A stretch of 64,000 nucleotides of DNA from UBA6663 sp044226485 (GTDB lineage: Bacteria > Chloroflexota > Anaerolineae > Anaerolineales > UBA6663): assembly GCA_044226485.1 (NCBI GenBank), contig JBGAGY010000007.1, forward strand, positions 1 to 64,000, read 5' to 3'. The notes beneath the pieces were generated by a model. That model did no database searches. It had not been told where the DNA came from and worked only from the letters and a program-made list of their open reading frames with translations. This document shows positions 1 to 8,185 of the stretch, piece by piece (the stretch's first letter is position 1; each line of letters starts with the position of its first letter). The position numbers were made by a program, and so were the translations under genes.

Positions 1-21
1 CCCCTCGCCCCTCGCTATTCG
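1..21. repeat. Right arm of a gene-end hairpin, cut by the window edge
   Basis: These 21 bases match 42831-42851 at 19 of 21 positions. That segment is the right arm of a long gene-end hairpin. The position, directly abutting the stop codon of the first minus-strand gene, is also the same, so this is probably the visible half of another copy. The left arm lies outside the window. Confidence 0.5.
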
Positions 22-1500
22 CTATTTCTGTTTCTGCTCGTAGAAGTTGTACACGGCCTGCGCCAGACGACCGATGATGCGATTGGCGTCGTCGAAGAGG
101 ATGGATTCGGGCTGGTGGAGAAAAACGGTCAGGGCGTAGTCGCCGTTGGGCGTGAAGACCAGGGCGGTATCGCCGGCGTTCGTCAGCGGGCTCGAGTCCC
201 AGCCGTGTTTGTGCGCGACGACGGCGCCGCCCGAACCACTCGAAATGAAGATCGGGCCGACGGCGTTCTCCGTCATCATCTGCAGCAGTTGCTGGCACTC
301 GGTGGGCGTGATCTTGCCATTGAACGCCAACAGGAGCGGCCCCTTGGCGTGCGAGCACTGATAGATCATGACCGTCAGCGAACCCATGTCGACGGCAGTG
401 GTCTGGTTGTAGGGATCGGGGTTGAGGTTCAGGTCCTCGCGCGAATTCCCCGGCGTAAGGATGGGTGAGAGCACGGCGCCCTGCACATCGAGCAGGCCGC
501 TCAAGTACGTGTTGTCGAGCCCGAGCGTGCGCAGCATATCGACCATCTGGCGCGTGCCGGTGTAGCCGTCGCCGTCACCGATCAGACGCAGGAGCTGGTC
601 GGTGTCGCGGTTTTGCGATTCATCGAGCGAGCGCTGCAGCAGCAGTTGGATGCCTTCGGTCGGCGCCGTGTCGCTCTTGAGATAGTAAGCGAGCGCCACA
701 GGGATCTTGATCGTGCTCATGGCGCTGAAGGCCACGGGGCCGGTGATGATGTCGGCGCCGCTCAACGTGAAAGCGAGTTCGTCGCCGGTCTGCAGGTCGG
801 CCAGGTACAGGCTGACCACGCCCGAAAAGCCCCAGAGCTGCGTGTCATCGATCAGCAAATCGTGAAGCGTGCCGAACGACGGATTGACCTGAGTCTGCTC
901 GACGAGCGGCAGGTTGACCACACGGTCCTCGGCACGCGGGCTGCGCATGGCGGCGTCGATCAGGTCGATGGCCGGATCGATGTTGAGCGCCTGTCCGGAC
1001 GCTCCGGCTTTGAAGCCCAGGTTCTCGGGATCTGGCTCAGGGGCGGCCCCCGGCTGGTCGTAGCGTGAGGCGATGTCTTCGAGGATGCGGCGCAGGCTGG
1101 CCTGCGAGTACGTGGCGTTCAGCTCGACGTCGCGCGCGATGGCGGGGCGCAGCCACAGATAGTCCCACAGGCCGACCCAGAAGGTGTCGTTGCCGCGCAG
1201 GTTCGCGACCTGCGGCAGCATGGCGTCGACATTCACATCGAAGTTGACGGCCGCCGGCTTGAGCACAATCACTGCGTCGCGGTAGCGCAGCTCGACGTCG
1301 CTGTTGTACACCGAGACGACCTGCTGGCGCGCTTCAGTTTCGGTCAACCCGCCGACAGGCACGCCCCCCAGCGAGAGGCCGCTGGGCAGCTGGTCGAAGG
1401 AGCGGCTGTACTGGATCAGCTGCAGGGCCAGGAAGATGCCCGCGCCGAGCAGACATGCCAGAGTGAAAAGGCCAAGCCAACTGATGCGGAGACGTTGCAT
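22..1500 (-). CDS. Membrane-anchored class A beta-lactamase-like serine hydrolase with VanW-type N-terminal domain
   Basis: A 492-residue protein. The start at 1500 is chosen because an N-terminal membrane segment (about residues 7-28) follows directly; the longer reading frame upstream only overlaps the neighbouring gene. Residues 30-120 resemble the peptidoglycan-binding/VanW-associated domain of YoaR-like proteins (LGGVPVGGLTETEA). The C-terminal half looks like a class A beta-lactamase fold. Ser262 and Lys265 form the SxxK motif (STIK), an SQN stands where SDN is expected, and KHG stands where KTG is expected (near residue 429). The family acylates on the SxxK serine; here cell-wall or peptide hydrolysis outside the membrane is more likely than resistance. 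It lies 8 nt downstream of the LysM gene on the same strand, so the two probably share a transcript. Confidence 0.8.
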   Translation of the reverse strand: MQRLRISWLGLFTLACLLGAGIFLALQLIQYSRSFDQLPSGLSLGGVPVGGLTETEARQQVVSVYNSDVELRYRDAVIVLKPAAVNFDVNVDAMLPQVANLRGNDTFWVGLWDYLWLRPAIARDVELNATYSQASLRRILEDIASRYDQPGAAPEPDPENLGFKAGASGQALNIDPAIDLIDAAMRSPRAEDRVVNLPLVEQTQVNPSFGTLHDLLIDDTQLWGFSGVVSLYLADLQTGDELAFTLSGADIITGPVAFSAMSTIKIPVALAYYLKSDTAPTEGIQLLLQRSLDESQNRDTDQLLRLIGDGDGYTGTRQMVDMLRTLGLDNTYLSGLLDVQGAVLSPILTPGNSREDLNLNPDPYNQTTAVDMGSLTVMIYQCSHAKGPLLLAFNGKITPTECQQLLQMMTENAVGPIFISSGSGGAVVAHKHGWDSSPLTNAGDTALVFTPNGDYALTVFLHQPESILFDDANRIIGRLAQAVYNFYEQKQK

Positions 1501-1508
1501 GTCAACGG

Positions 1509-2654
1509 TCAGGGCGTCGTCGCGCCGCGTTGCCAGATAAAGGTTCGGGCCGCGCTCGCACGATCCGAGGCCGGATCGTAAACGGCGTTGGGGCCTTCGG
1601 TGCCGGCGCGGATCCGCACCGGGATGACTGACCAACGGTAGACGTGGGGGCGGTCGTCCTGCGGCTGATAGTCGGCCGGCAAGGCGTAACGGGTGTCGGC
1701 GACGACGGCCGTCCAGGCGCGCGCACACTGACAGGTGACGTCTTCGATCGAGATCTGATAGGCCTCGCCCGGGCGAAGCTCGCCCACCGAAACCCACTGC
1801 AGCGAGACCGGCTCACCCGGCCCGAAGGCCTGGCCATCGGCGGGCACCAGGAGGTTCGCCGGCGGGTAGGGCGGGAGCGGAGTCGGCGTCGATGTCGGGC
1901 CGGGCGTGATGGCGCGCTCGACGGGGATCACGAGCAAGCGCCCGACCTGAAGCACGTCTGCGCTCGGCAGGCCGTTGACTTCGATGATGTCGTTGACCGA
2001 GATGCCGTAGCGGCGCGCGATGGCTTCGAGGTTGTCGCCTTCGACGACCGTATGGACGACCCGCGGCACCTCTGTCGAATCGCTCAGGCCGGCCAGCGTG
2101 GCGGTCGGGAAGGGCGAAGCCGTGGGCGTCGGGTACGGCACCTTGATCGTCTGGCCTGGAGGGGGCAACTGACAGGCAGCGCCGAGCACGGGGTTGGCGC
2201 TGACGATGCTGTTGACCGAGACGCCAAGGTTGAAGGCGATGGCCAGACAGGTGTCGCCGGTCTGCACGATGTAATCGCGCGGCGGGAGCGGCGTCTCGGT
2301 GGGCGCCGGGGTTTCGGTGGGAGCGGGAGTGCCTGTCGAAGTGGCCGGCACCGTGGCGGTCGCCGTCGGCGTTTCGGTCGCCGGGTTGGCGATCTCGGTG
2401 GGGTTGATGTAGCCGAGCGCCACGGCCAGGAAGGCGGCGCCCACGATCAGCAGCACCACCACGCCGATCAGCAGACCCACCTGGGCCAGGCTCATCGGTC
2501 GGGCGCCGAGAGAGCCGGCGCGCACCTGCCCGGGTCGGCTCTTGGCCAGGTCAGCGCCGCAGACCAGACAGCGCGTGGCGGCCGCGCCGACACGCGAACC
2601 GCAAACCGGGCACAGCGTGGGGCCCGCTTCAGGGGTGATCTTTGTTTTGGCCAT
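1509..2654 (-). CDS. Zinc-ribbon, single-TM, double-LysM cell-wall protein
   Basis: A 381-residue protein. A zinc ribbon with CPVC and CLVC pairs occupies residues 15-35 and is predicted cytoplasmic. One membrane segment follows (about 55-80), then a Pro/Thr linker typical of exported Chloroflexota proteins. Two LysM domains come next (about 125-175, starting YIVQTGDT, and 195-245, starting HTVVEGD), and then a C-terminal beta-rich domain of about 110 residues that I do not recognise. LysM binds peptidoglycan glycan chains, so the protein should tether the membrane to the wall. It precedes the beta-lactamase-like hydrolase by 8 nt, which fits a cell-wall role. There is no Shine-Dalgarno sequence; a TATAAT hexamer lies 11 nt before the ATG. 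Confidence 0.85.
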   Translation of the reverse strand: MAKTKITPEAGPTLCPVCGSRVGAAATRCLVCGADLAKSRPGQVRAGSLGARPMSLAQVGLLIGVVVLLIVGAAFLAVALGYINPTEIANPATETPTATATVPATSTGTPAPTETPAPTETPLPPRDYIVQTGDTCLAIAFNLGVSVNSIVSANPVLGAACQLPPPGQTIKVPYPTPTASPFPTATLAGLSDSTEVPRVVHTVVEGDNLEAIARRYGISVNDIIEVNGLPSADVLQVGRLLVIPVERAITPGPTSTPTPLPPYPPANLLVPADGQAFGPGEPVSLQWVSVGELRPGEAYQISIEDVTCQCARAWTAVVADTRYALPADYQPQDDRPHVYRWSVIPVRIRAGTEGPNAVYDPASDRASAARTFIWQRGATTP

Positions 2655-2665
2655 AGCAAACAGCC

Positions 2666-2671
2666 ATTATA
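2666..2671 (-). promoter_or_regulatory. -10 element of the LysM gene
   Basis: TATAAT on the minus strand, 11 nt before the ATG at 2654. Transcription would start about 4-5 nt upstream of the start codon, leaving no room for a ribosome-binding site. No convincing -35 hexamer is visible. Confidence 0.5.
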
Positions 2672-2824
2672 GCAGTCAGCCGTCAGGCGTCTGGCCGCAG
2701 GCGCCCGTGAGACCGGCGCTGCAAGGCCGAGGGTCCTGCCAGGTTGGCGGGCCCGTCTTGACGGACGCTCGACGCCTGAGCCCGGATCGCTTGGCTTGTG
2801 TCATTACCTGTCACACGTCAGTGG

Positions 2825-2830
2825 TACAAT
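2825..2830 (+). promoter_or_regulatory. -10 element of the WYL regulator
   Basis: TACAAT on the plus strand, 31 nt before the ATG at 2862. Unlike several genes here, this one has a clear Shine-Dalgarno sequence (GAGGAGGGG, 2851-2859), so the transcript should have a short conventional leader. Confidence 0.45.
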
Positions 2831-2861
2831 ACGGCATAGAACATCCGTGCGAGGAGGGGTG

Positions 2862-3812
2862 ATGCGACAGGCCACACGTACGGCGCGGCTGCGGGAAATC
2901 GAAGAGTTGTTGTTGGTCGAGCCTGAAGGGCTTTCGGCGGTCGACATCGCCGCGCGCCTGAACGTCGACCGTCGTACGGTTTATCGGGATCTCGATTTCC
3001 TGCAAGAGCAGGGCGTTCCGCTCTGGCAACACAACGGCGCCTTCGGCGTCGATCGAACCCGCTACATGGCCAACCTGCGTCTGTCGTTTCAGGAGGCGAT
3101 GGCGTTGGTGCTCGCCGGCCTGTTGCTGGCGCGCATGACGACCGAGCGCAATCCGCATATGAGCGCGGCGCTTCGCAAGCTCGCGGCCGTGTTGCCACAG
3201 CCTATGACCGTGCATCTTTCGCGCGCGGCCGATCGCGTGCAGCGACGGGAGGATGGCCTGCATCGCGTGCAGGTGCTCGAGACCATCACCGACGCCTGGG
3301 GTCGCAGCCGCAAGCTGCGCATCGGCTATCGTTCACCGGGGCGCGGAGCGTTACGCGAGCGGGTTGTGGCTCCCTACGCGCTCGAGCCGACGGCCAATGG
3401 CATCTACCTCATCGGCTACGACGATTCGGTAAAGGATATTCGCACGTTCAAGCTCGACCGACTCGAGACGGCGCTCGTGCTCGATGAGCCCTACACGTTG
3501 CCGCCGAGCTTTGACGCCGAAGCTCACCTCGCCACGAGTTGGGGCATCATGACCGGAAAGGCTGTCACCGCCGTGGCCCTGCAATTCACTCCGGCCGTCG
3601 CTCCGCTGGTGCGTGAGCGTCGCTGGCATCCGACCCAGCATTTGCAATCGACCGCCGAGGGCGGCGTCACGTTGCGTGTGCGGGTCTCGGAGCCGCTCGA
3701 GATGCAGCCCTGGATCAGAAGTTGGGGCGCGCAGGTGCGGGTCCTTGAGCCGGATTGGCTGCGCGATCGAATCGCCGCAGAACTCAAAGAGGCCGCCGCG
3801 CAATACGGGTGA
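2862..3812 (+). CDS. WYL-domain transcriptional regulator (YafY type)
   Basis: A 316-residue protein. The ATG at 2862 is chosen because GAGGAGGGG ends 2 nt before it and the HTH domain begins about 10 residues in. Residues 5-60 form a winged helix of the HTH_11/DeoR class (LNVDRRTVYRDLDFL). Residues 140-240 carry the WYL domain, with RKLRIGYRSPG and a later YLIGYDD segment, followed by the WCX C-terminal region. WYL proteins bind DNA and sense nucleic-acid or nucleotide ligands; some control DNA-damage or phage-defence genes. No defence genes lie nearby, so its target is unknown. It converges on the HD-domain gene. Confidence 0.85.
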   Translation: MRQATRTARLREIEELLLVEPEGLSAVDIAARLNVDRRTVYRDLDFLQEQGVPLWQHNGAFGVDRTRYMANLRLSFQEAMALVLAGLLLARMTTERNPHMSAALRKLAAVLPQPMTVHLSRAADRVQRREDGLHRVQVLETITDAWGRSRKLRIGYRSPGRGALRERVVAPYALEPTANGIYLIGYDDSVKDIRTFKLDRLETALVLDEPYTLPPSFDAEAHLATSWGIMTGKAVTAVALQFTPAVAPLVRERRWHPTQHLQSTAEGGVTLRVRVSEPLEMQPWIRSWGAQVRVLEPDWLRDRIAAELKEAAAQYG

Positions 3813-3821
3813 CCGGGCCGA

Positions 3822-3864
3822 CAAAAGACGACGGTGATTGGCCTTTCTACCTTCGTCGTTCTTC
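3822..3864. terminator. Imperfect hairpin between convergent genes
   Basis: A short imperfect inverted repeat (core ACGACG 3829-3834 with CGTCGT 3854-3859) lies between the stops of the convergent WYL and HD genes. It resembles the GACGAA-rich gene-end hairpins found elsewhere in the window, and is the weakest member of that set. Confidence 0.35.
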
Positions 3865-3874
3865 CTGCGTCGCT

Positions 3875-4450
3875 TCAGGCCGGCCTGGCCAACGACCCGT
3901 CGAGGCCGAGCCGCTCGGCGATCGGCTTCATCGCCTCGATCGTGAAGGTGATGTGCTCGGTCAGGTCGACGCCCATAGCCTGCGTGTTGTGTTCGATCTC
4001 GGATCGATCGACGCCGGCGGCGAAGGCCTTGTCCTTCCACTTGCCCTTGACCGACTTGGCCGTGAGGTCGCTCAGGCTGCGTGAAGGCCGCACGAGCGCG
4101 CAGGCCGTGATCAGCCCGGTCAGTTCGTCGACGGCGGCCAGCGTCTTGTCCATCATCCTTTCGCGCGGAACGCCAGTGTGATCGGCGTGGCTTTGGATGC
4201 AGCGGATGATGTCTTCAGGGACGCCGCGTTCGCGCAAGATCGGCGCGCCGTCTTGCGGATGCTGCTCGAGAGTGGGGTGGATCTCCCAATCGAAGTCGTG
4301 CAGCAGCCCGGCCAGGCCCCAGACCTCCGGATCCTCACCGTACTTCACAGCATAAGCGCGCATGGCGGCTTCGACCGAAAGCATGTGGCGGACCAGGCCG
4401 TCGTTCTTGACGAACTCGGTCACGAGGGCGTAAGCGGTTTCGCGATCCAT
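3875..4450 (-). CDS. HD-domain metal-dependent hydrolase
   Basis: A 191-residue protein. The ATG at 4450 is preferred over a GTG two codons upstream because AGGAG lies 9 nt before it. The HD signature LLHDFDWE sits near residues 49-56, with further conserved histidines at HPTLEQH and SHADH, as in stand-alone HDIG-type phosphohydrolases. Such proteins hydrolyse nucleotides or other phosphate esters using a divalent metal; the substrate here cannot be told. The length is usual for this group. The next gene upstream on the same strand ends 21 nt away, so the two may be cotranscribed. Confidence 0.8.
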   Translation of the reverse strand: MDRETAYALVTEFVKNDGLVRHMLSVEAAMRAYAVKYGEDPEVWGLAGLLHDFDWEIHPTLEQHPQDGAPILRERGVPEDIIRCIQSHADHTGVPRERMMDKTLAAVDELTGLITACALVRPSRSLSDLTAKSVKGKWKDKAFAAGVDRSEIEHNTQAMGVDLTEHITFTIEAMKPIAERLGLDGSLARPA

Positions 4451-4471
4451 GAACACGGGCTCCTGTAGATA

Positions 4472-5146
4472 TCACTCGATGGGTTCGGCGTCGCCCAGAA
4501 CGGGCAGGGGGCGCGAGATGTACACATCCCACCACGCGGCGGCCGTGGCGACGAACTCACGGGCCGTCCACATGATCTGTGAGCTGCGCCGGTAGGTTCG
4601 CAGATCGGCTGAGACGCCCACCGCGTGGAGGCCGAAGGCCTCGCAGAGGAAGAGCGCGCGCGGAAGGTGAAAGGCCTGGGTCACCAGGATGACGTCGGTA
4701 ACGCCGAAGATCGCCTTGGCGCGATAACACGAGTCGTAAGTGCGTCGACCGGCGTAGTCGAGGACGATGTCTTCGGCGGGAACACCGAGTTCGAGGGCCG
4801 TCTGGCGCATGGCGGCCGGTTCGTTGTACTCGACGAAGCGGTTGTCGCCGCTCATCAACAGCTTGTCGACTTTGCCGGCGCGATACAGCTCAACGGCCGC
4901 GGCGACGCGGTCATAGAGCACGGCCGTCGGCCGGCCATCGCGGGTGAGGCCGGCCCCGAAGACCAGGGCGACCCGGCGAGTGGGCGCCTCCTCCGGCGTG
5001 TAGATGTCTGTGCCGTAGCGCCAGGTGGTGTACAGACGTGTGCCCACGATGGTGCCGCCGGCCAGCAGCCCCACGGCCAGCGTGAAGCGCACGATGGCGC
5101 CGAGCTTCATCCAACCGCCTGCGGGCTCGAGAGTGGATCCAGCCAT
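4472..5146 (-). CDS. DUF218 (SanA/YdcF-like) membrane protein
   Basis: A 224-residue protein. An N-terminal membrane segment (about residues 14-35) precedes a DUF218 domain with ALVFGAGL, YDRVAAAVELYRAGK, SGDNR and VTQAFHLPRA, which are the diagnostic blocks of the SanA/YdcF family. These proteins are linked to envelope barrier function and lipid-linked sugar metabolism, but the reaction is not established. Two starts are possible, 5146 and 5110. A TATCAT hexamer 9 nt before 5146 and the absence of any Shine-Dalgarno sequence favour the longer form by analogy with other genes here. Confidence 0.85.
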   Translation of the reverse strand: MAGSTLEPAGGWMKLGAIVRFTLAVGLLAGGTIVGTRLYTTWRYGTDIYTPEEAPTRRVALVFGAGLTRDGRPTAVLYDRVAAAVELYRAGKVDKLLMSGDNRFVEYNEPAAMRQTALELGVPAEDIVLDYAGRRTYDSCYRAKAIFGVTDVILVTQAFHLPRALFLCEAFGLHAVGVSADLRTYRRSSQIMWTAREFVATAAAWWDVYISRPLPVLGDAEPIE

Positions 5147-5155
5147 AGACGCGTC

Positions 5156-5161
5156 ATGATA
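5156..5161 (-). promoter_or_regulatory. -10-like element of the DUF218 gene
   Basis: TATCAT on the minus strand, 9 nt before the start at 5146. No Shine-Dalgarno sequence intervenes. Confidence 0.35.
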
Positions 5162-5399
5162 TCAAATCACGGCGCGCCCGACATGAGCGCCTCGACAGAG
5201 CCGTCTCCTGACAGCGGCTCGCGCCGGGCTCGCGGAAAAGCCAACGGGTGACACCCCAAACGTCGCTCGACAAATGAACCCTTTCTCTGGCGCCACGTCA
5301 CGCAACCCGGATCGAAACCACTGCAGATCCCTGCGCGATTCAACCCAAATCCAACTGATTCTTTACGGGGGATTTATTAAAGTTTCGACTCGACAGAAG

Positions 5400-5405
5400 T
5401 AATAT
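5400..5405 (+). promoter_or_regulatory. -10-like element, predicted leaderless start of the M23 peptidase
   Basis: TAATAT ends exactly 6 nt before the ATG at 5412, which would place the first transcribed base at or next to the start codon. No Shine-Dalgarno sequence is present. Confidence 0.45.
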
Positions 5406-5411
5406 CGGCGC

Positions 5412-6713
5412 ATGCTGCTCACACCAGATTCTACCTATTCGGATGCCCTTTTGCTCCGCCCAACGCCGACTCCGTCGGAATTGTTTCAATTGGGTATGGA
5501 GCAACTTGGTCTGGCGGGACGCCACTTCTGGGCGGCCGGCCGGCTCGGGACTCTGTTGACGTGGAAGGCGACGGTTCGCCGATCGCGAGCAGCCTGGGCC
5601 GTCGGATGTGAGCGTGCGCTGGATCTTCAAGCGCGGTTGTTTGAGGTGTGGGTGGTCCTGCGTTCGATCGGGCTCGACGTCGCGACCCTGGTGAGCCTGT
5701 GGGCTGCTGCGGCGTGGATGACGTTCCGGCAGTCGTCGCTGGGCGGGCGAATCAGCGCCTACGGGCGACGCGGCCTTGAGCTCTCGCAGCCGTACGCGGT
5801 TCGTTTCAACCAGTGGCAATTGGCGGCGTGGCGACGGCTGAGGCGCGAAGCCCTGCAGGTCGCCGAGGCGGTGCGAGCGGAGCTGAGCCTGACGTTGGGG
5901 CTTGCGCCGCAAGCGTTGGCGTGGGGCGGTTCCGTCGCGATCCCTCGAACGGGGCCGCGACCGCTTTCACGGCGTCAGCTTGCCGAACGCCGTCAACGCC
6001 AGTGGCTGCTCATCTTGATCGTGTCGGACGTGTTGCTGATCGCGGCCTTGCTGCAGATCGCGGGCACGGCCGATCAACTGGCGCGACCGCGTCAACTCGA
6101 GCTGGCAAGCCTGCGACCCATTCGCGCGTCTGTGTCCAGGATCGGCCCGCAGGTGCGCGACCTTGCGTTGCCGCTGCCCGTGCAGGTCGAGCCCACAGCC
6201 CTGGCAACCGCGACGTGGGAGCCCGTCCTCACCGCCACTCCGATCATGACCTCGTTCGGCGTTTGGGATCCGGTCCTGCCGGGCGCGCCGGGCTACATCG
6301 GGCCGGGCGCCTGTGAACTGCAGACGCAGTACGCGGCGATCGGCACCGGAACGTTCATCTGGCCCACGACCGACCACTTCTTGAGCGGCTATGACTATTC
6401 CTGGCGCCACCCCGGGCTCGACTTCAACGCCACGCTCGGCGCGCCGCTCTACGCCGCGGATTCGGGCCAGGTCGTCTACGCCGGTTGGAATAACTACGGC
6501 TACGGCAACTTCGTCGTGCTCGATCATGGCGACGGCTGGTTCACGGCCTATGCTCACCTGAGCCAGTTCTACGTCAAGTGCCTGGATAGCGTCTCTCAGG
6601 GCCAGATCATCGGCGCCGCCGGCAGCACAGGTAACTCGACCGGCCCGCACCTGCACTTCGAGGTCTTCCAGACCGGCGTCGGCCAGATCAACCCCTGGAC
6701 CATTCTCCCCTGA
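5412..6713 (+). CDS. M23 (LytM-type) peptidase with long N-terminal cytoplasmic region
   Basis: A 433-residue protein. Residues 1-195 are helical, rich in Arg/Ala/Leu and unlike any domain I know. A membrane segment follows at about 197-217 (LLILIVSDVLLIAAL). Residues 310-433 form a complete M23 metallopeptidase: HPGLDF supplies the first zinc ligands, AYAHL follows, and HLHFEV completes the active site. These enzymes cleave peptide cross-bridges of peptidoglycan, or act as scaffolds when degenerate; here the zinc ligands are intact. The start sits 6 nt after TAATAT without a Shine-Dalgarno sequence. A strong intrinsic terminator follows. Confidence 0.88.
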   Translation: MLLTPDSTYSDALLLRPTPTPSELFQLGMEQLGLAGRHFWAAGRLGTLLTWKATVRRSRAAWAVGCERALDLQARLFEVWVVLRSIGLDVATLVSLWAAAAWMTFRQSSLGGRISAYGRRGLELSQPYAVRFNQWQLAAWRRLRREALQVAEAVRAELSLTLGLAPQALAWGGSVAIPRTGPRPLSRRQLAERRQRQWLLILIVSDVLLIAALLQIAGTADQLARPRQLELASLRPIRASVSRIGPQVRDLALPLPVQVEPTALATATWEPVLTATPIMTSFGVWDPVLPGAPGYIGPGACELQTQYAAIGTGTFIWPTTDHFLSGYDYSWRHPGLDFNATLGAPLYAADSGQVVYAGWNNYGYGNFVVLDHGDGWFTAYAHLSQFYVKCLDSVSQGQIIGAAGSTGNSTGPHLHFEVFQTGVGQINPWTILP

Positions 6714-6737
6714 GCCCCTGACTGCTCTGCCACCGAC

Positions 6738-6770
6738 AACCGGCCCCGCAAAACGGGGCCGGTTTTGTTT
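6738..6770 (+). terminator. Intrinsic terminator of the M23 peptidase gene
   Basis: An 11-bp perfect GC-rich stem (AACCGGCCCCG 6738-6748 with CGGGGCCGGTT 6754-6764), a CAAAA loop and a T-rich tail. It is 25 nt past the stop codon. Confidence 0.9.
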
Positions 6771-6968
6771 CCATAAAACTCGTCTGCTGCGCCACCCGAT
6801 CTCGCATCACGAATCCCCTGCCTGGAGCGGCTGGAAGACGCCAACCATCGCCAACGATCGCCGTGCGGGTTTTGCGCGGAATTTGCATCCTGACGAGGAC
6901 AGGTTGCCGATAACGACGAGAGAACCGAGAGGTTGCCGGCGCAGGGTGCGCGGCGCAGGAGTGCGGGT

Positions 6969-8117
6969 ATGCAACTGGAGCCAAACTGGTACGAGCGACT
7001 GCAGCGGTGCGCAGAGCTGAACGTGGCCTTGCGCTTCGACGATGACCCGAAGATCGCCGAAGAGATCATCGCCGAGGCCGATCAGGGCCTGGCCGAGCTC
7101 GACTTTGGGGCCGACGCCGTCGTCCTCAAGACGTTCAAGGCACACCGCGCCAATGCCCTGACCAGCCTGATCTCGGGGCGCGGCGCCCGCAACAAGTATT
7201 GGCTCCATGAGGCGCTGGCCGATTGCGACGATGCTCTGGCGTTGGCCGACACGGAGACCGAGATCCTCGACGGTGTCCTTCACAAGCTCAAAGCGACAGC
7301 CTACATCCTGCTGGCCGATTGGCCCGATGAAGATCGGGCCCAATGCCTCAGCGATGCCCTTGTCGAATATCAACTCGCCGTGTGGGCCATCGACCGCGAA
7401 CGCATGCTCGACGAATGGAGCCATGCTCAACACGGCCTGGCCGAGGTCTGCTATCAACTGATCTTCGTTGAGGATACCGACTCGCGTCGGCTTGCCCAGC
7501 GCGGGCTCGATGCGATCACGGCGGCGCTGACCGGCTGGCATGAAGCCGACGACAAGGTCGGCTGCGCGAAGGCCGAGGCCGTCCGCGGGAACCTCTACAC
7601 CTGGATGGCTGACGCCGACGGCGCCGGCCGCCACGACCATCTGCGCGGCGCCGCCGAAGCCTACGCAAACGCCATGGAAGCCGCTCATGCCGTCGACGAG
7701 TTCGACCTGTACGGCGCCGTCGGCGCGTTGTTCGGCGAGACCTGTTGGGCGTTGGCGCACGAGCCCGGCGAGCAGCCGGCGCGCCTGCTCAAGCGCGCAC
7801 TGCAGGGCCTCAGCGAAGCCGGCCGTGCCGTGGCATACGATGACAGACCCGACAGCTGGGTGGCGATCCGCATCATGGCCGCCCAGGTGCTGATCGAACT
7901 GGCCGAACACCTGCCCAAGCGCTCGTCTGAGTTCTGGGGCGAAGCGTTCCGCTCGGCCTGGTCTGCCTGGAGCGCGCTGGCTTTCCGCGGCAGCGTTCAC
8001 AACGCTTCAGCTCAGGCGGCACGTGAGATCCTCGTCACCTTGCGTGACCTCATCGGCGGCGTCTTCGATATCTATTGGGAAGAGTCGGACTTCGGCGTTC
8101 GACCTGAGTGGCTCTAG
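6969..8117 (+). CDS. Helical-repeat (TPR-like) cytoplasmic protein of unknown function
   Basis: A 382-residue protein with no signal or membrane segment. The ATG at 6969 is chosen because AGGAG lies 7 nt upstream. The sequence is all-helical, acidic, and rich in Ala/Glu/Asp/Trp. It has repeated helix pairs reminiscent of TPR solenoids (ALADCDDALALADTE and similar blocks), but no canonical TPR consensus. I recognise no catalytic motif. Its reverse complement is also open over most of its length, but that frame has the composition of a shadow. The gene ends at a remarkable 30-bp perfect hairpin. Confidence 0.75.
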   Translation: MQLEPNWYERLQRCAELNVALRFDDDPKIAEEIIAEADQGLAELDFGADAVVLKTFKAHRANALTSLISGRGARNKYWLHEALADCDDALALADTETEILDGVLHKLKATAYILLADWPDEDRAQCLSDALVEYQLAVWAIDRERMLDEWSHAQHGLAEVCYQLIFVEDTDSRRLAQRGLDAITAALTGWHEADDKVGCAKAEAVRGNLYTWMADADGAGRHDHLRGAAEAYANAMEAAHAVDEFDLYGAVGALFGETCWALAHEPGEQPARLLKRALQGLSEAGRAVAYDDRPDSWVAIRIMAAQVLIELAEHLPKRSSEFWGEAFRSAWSAWSALAFRGSVHNASAQAAREILVTLRDLIGGVFDIYWEESDFGVRPEWL

Positions 8118-8121
8118 GACG

Positions 8122-8185
8122 GAAGAGGGAGGAGAGAAGAGCGAAGTGAGACTATTCTCACTTCGCTCTTCTCTCCTCCCTCTTC
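8122..8185. terminator. 30-bp perfect hairpin between convergent genes
   Basis: The purine-only-biased arm at 8122-8151 (starting GAAGAGGGAGGAGAG) pairs perfectly with 8156-8185, leaving a 4-nt CTAT loop. The element begins 4 nt after the stop at 8117 and touches the stop of the convergent methyltransferase gene (8185). It can serve both strands. It is far longer than an ordinary intrinsic terminator. Confidence 0.8.

Noticed and set aside
6807..8000. Long open frame on the minus strand over the helical-repeat gene
   Set aside because: It mirrors the plus-strand gene, which has a Shine-Dalgarno sequence and natural helical composition. The minus frame has no start signal or domain and crosses the terminator region.
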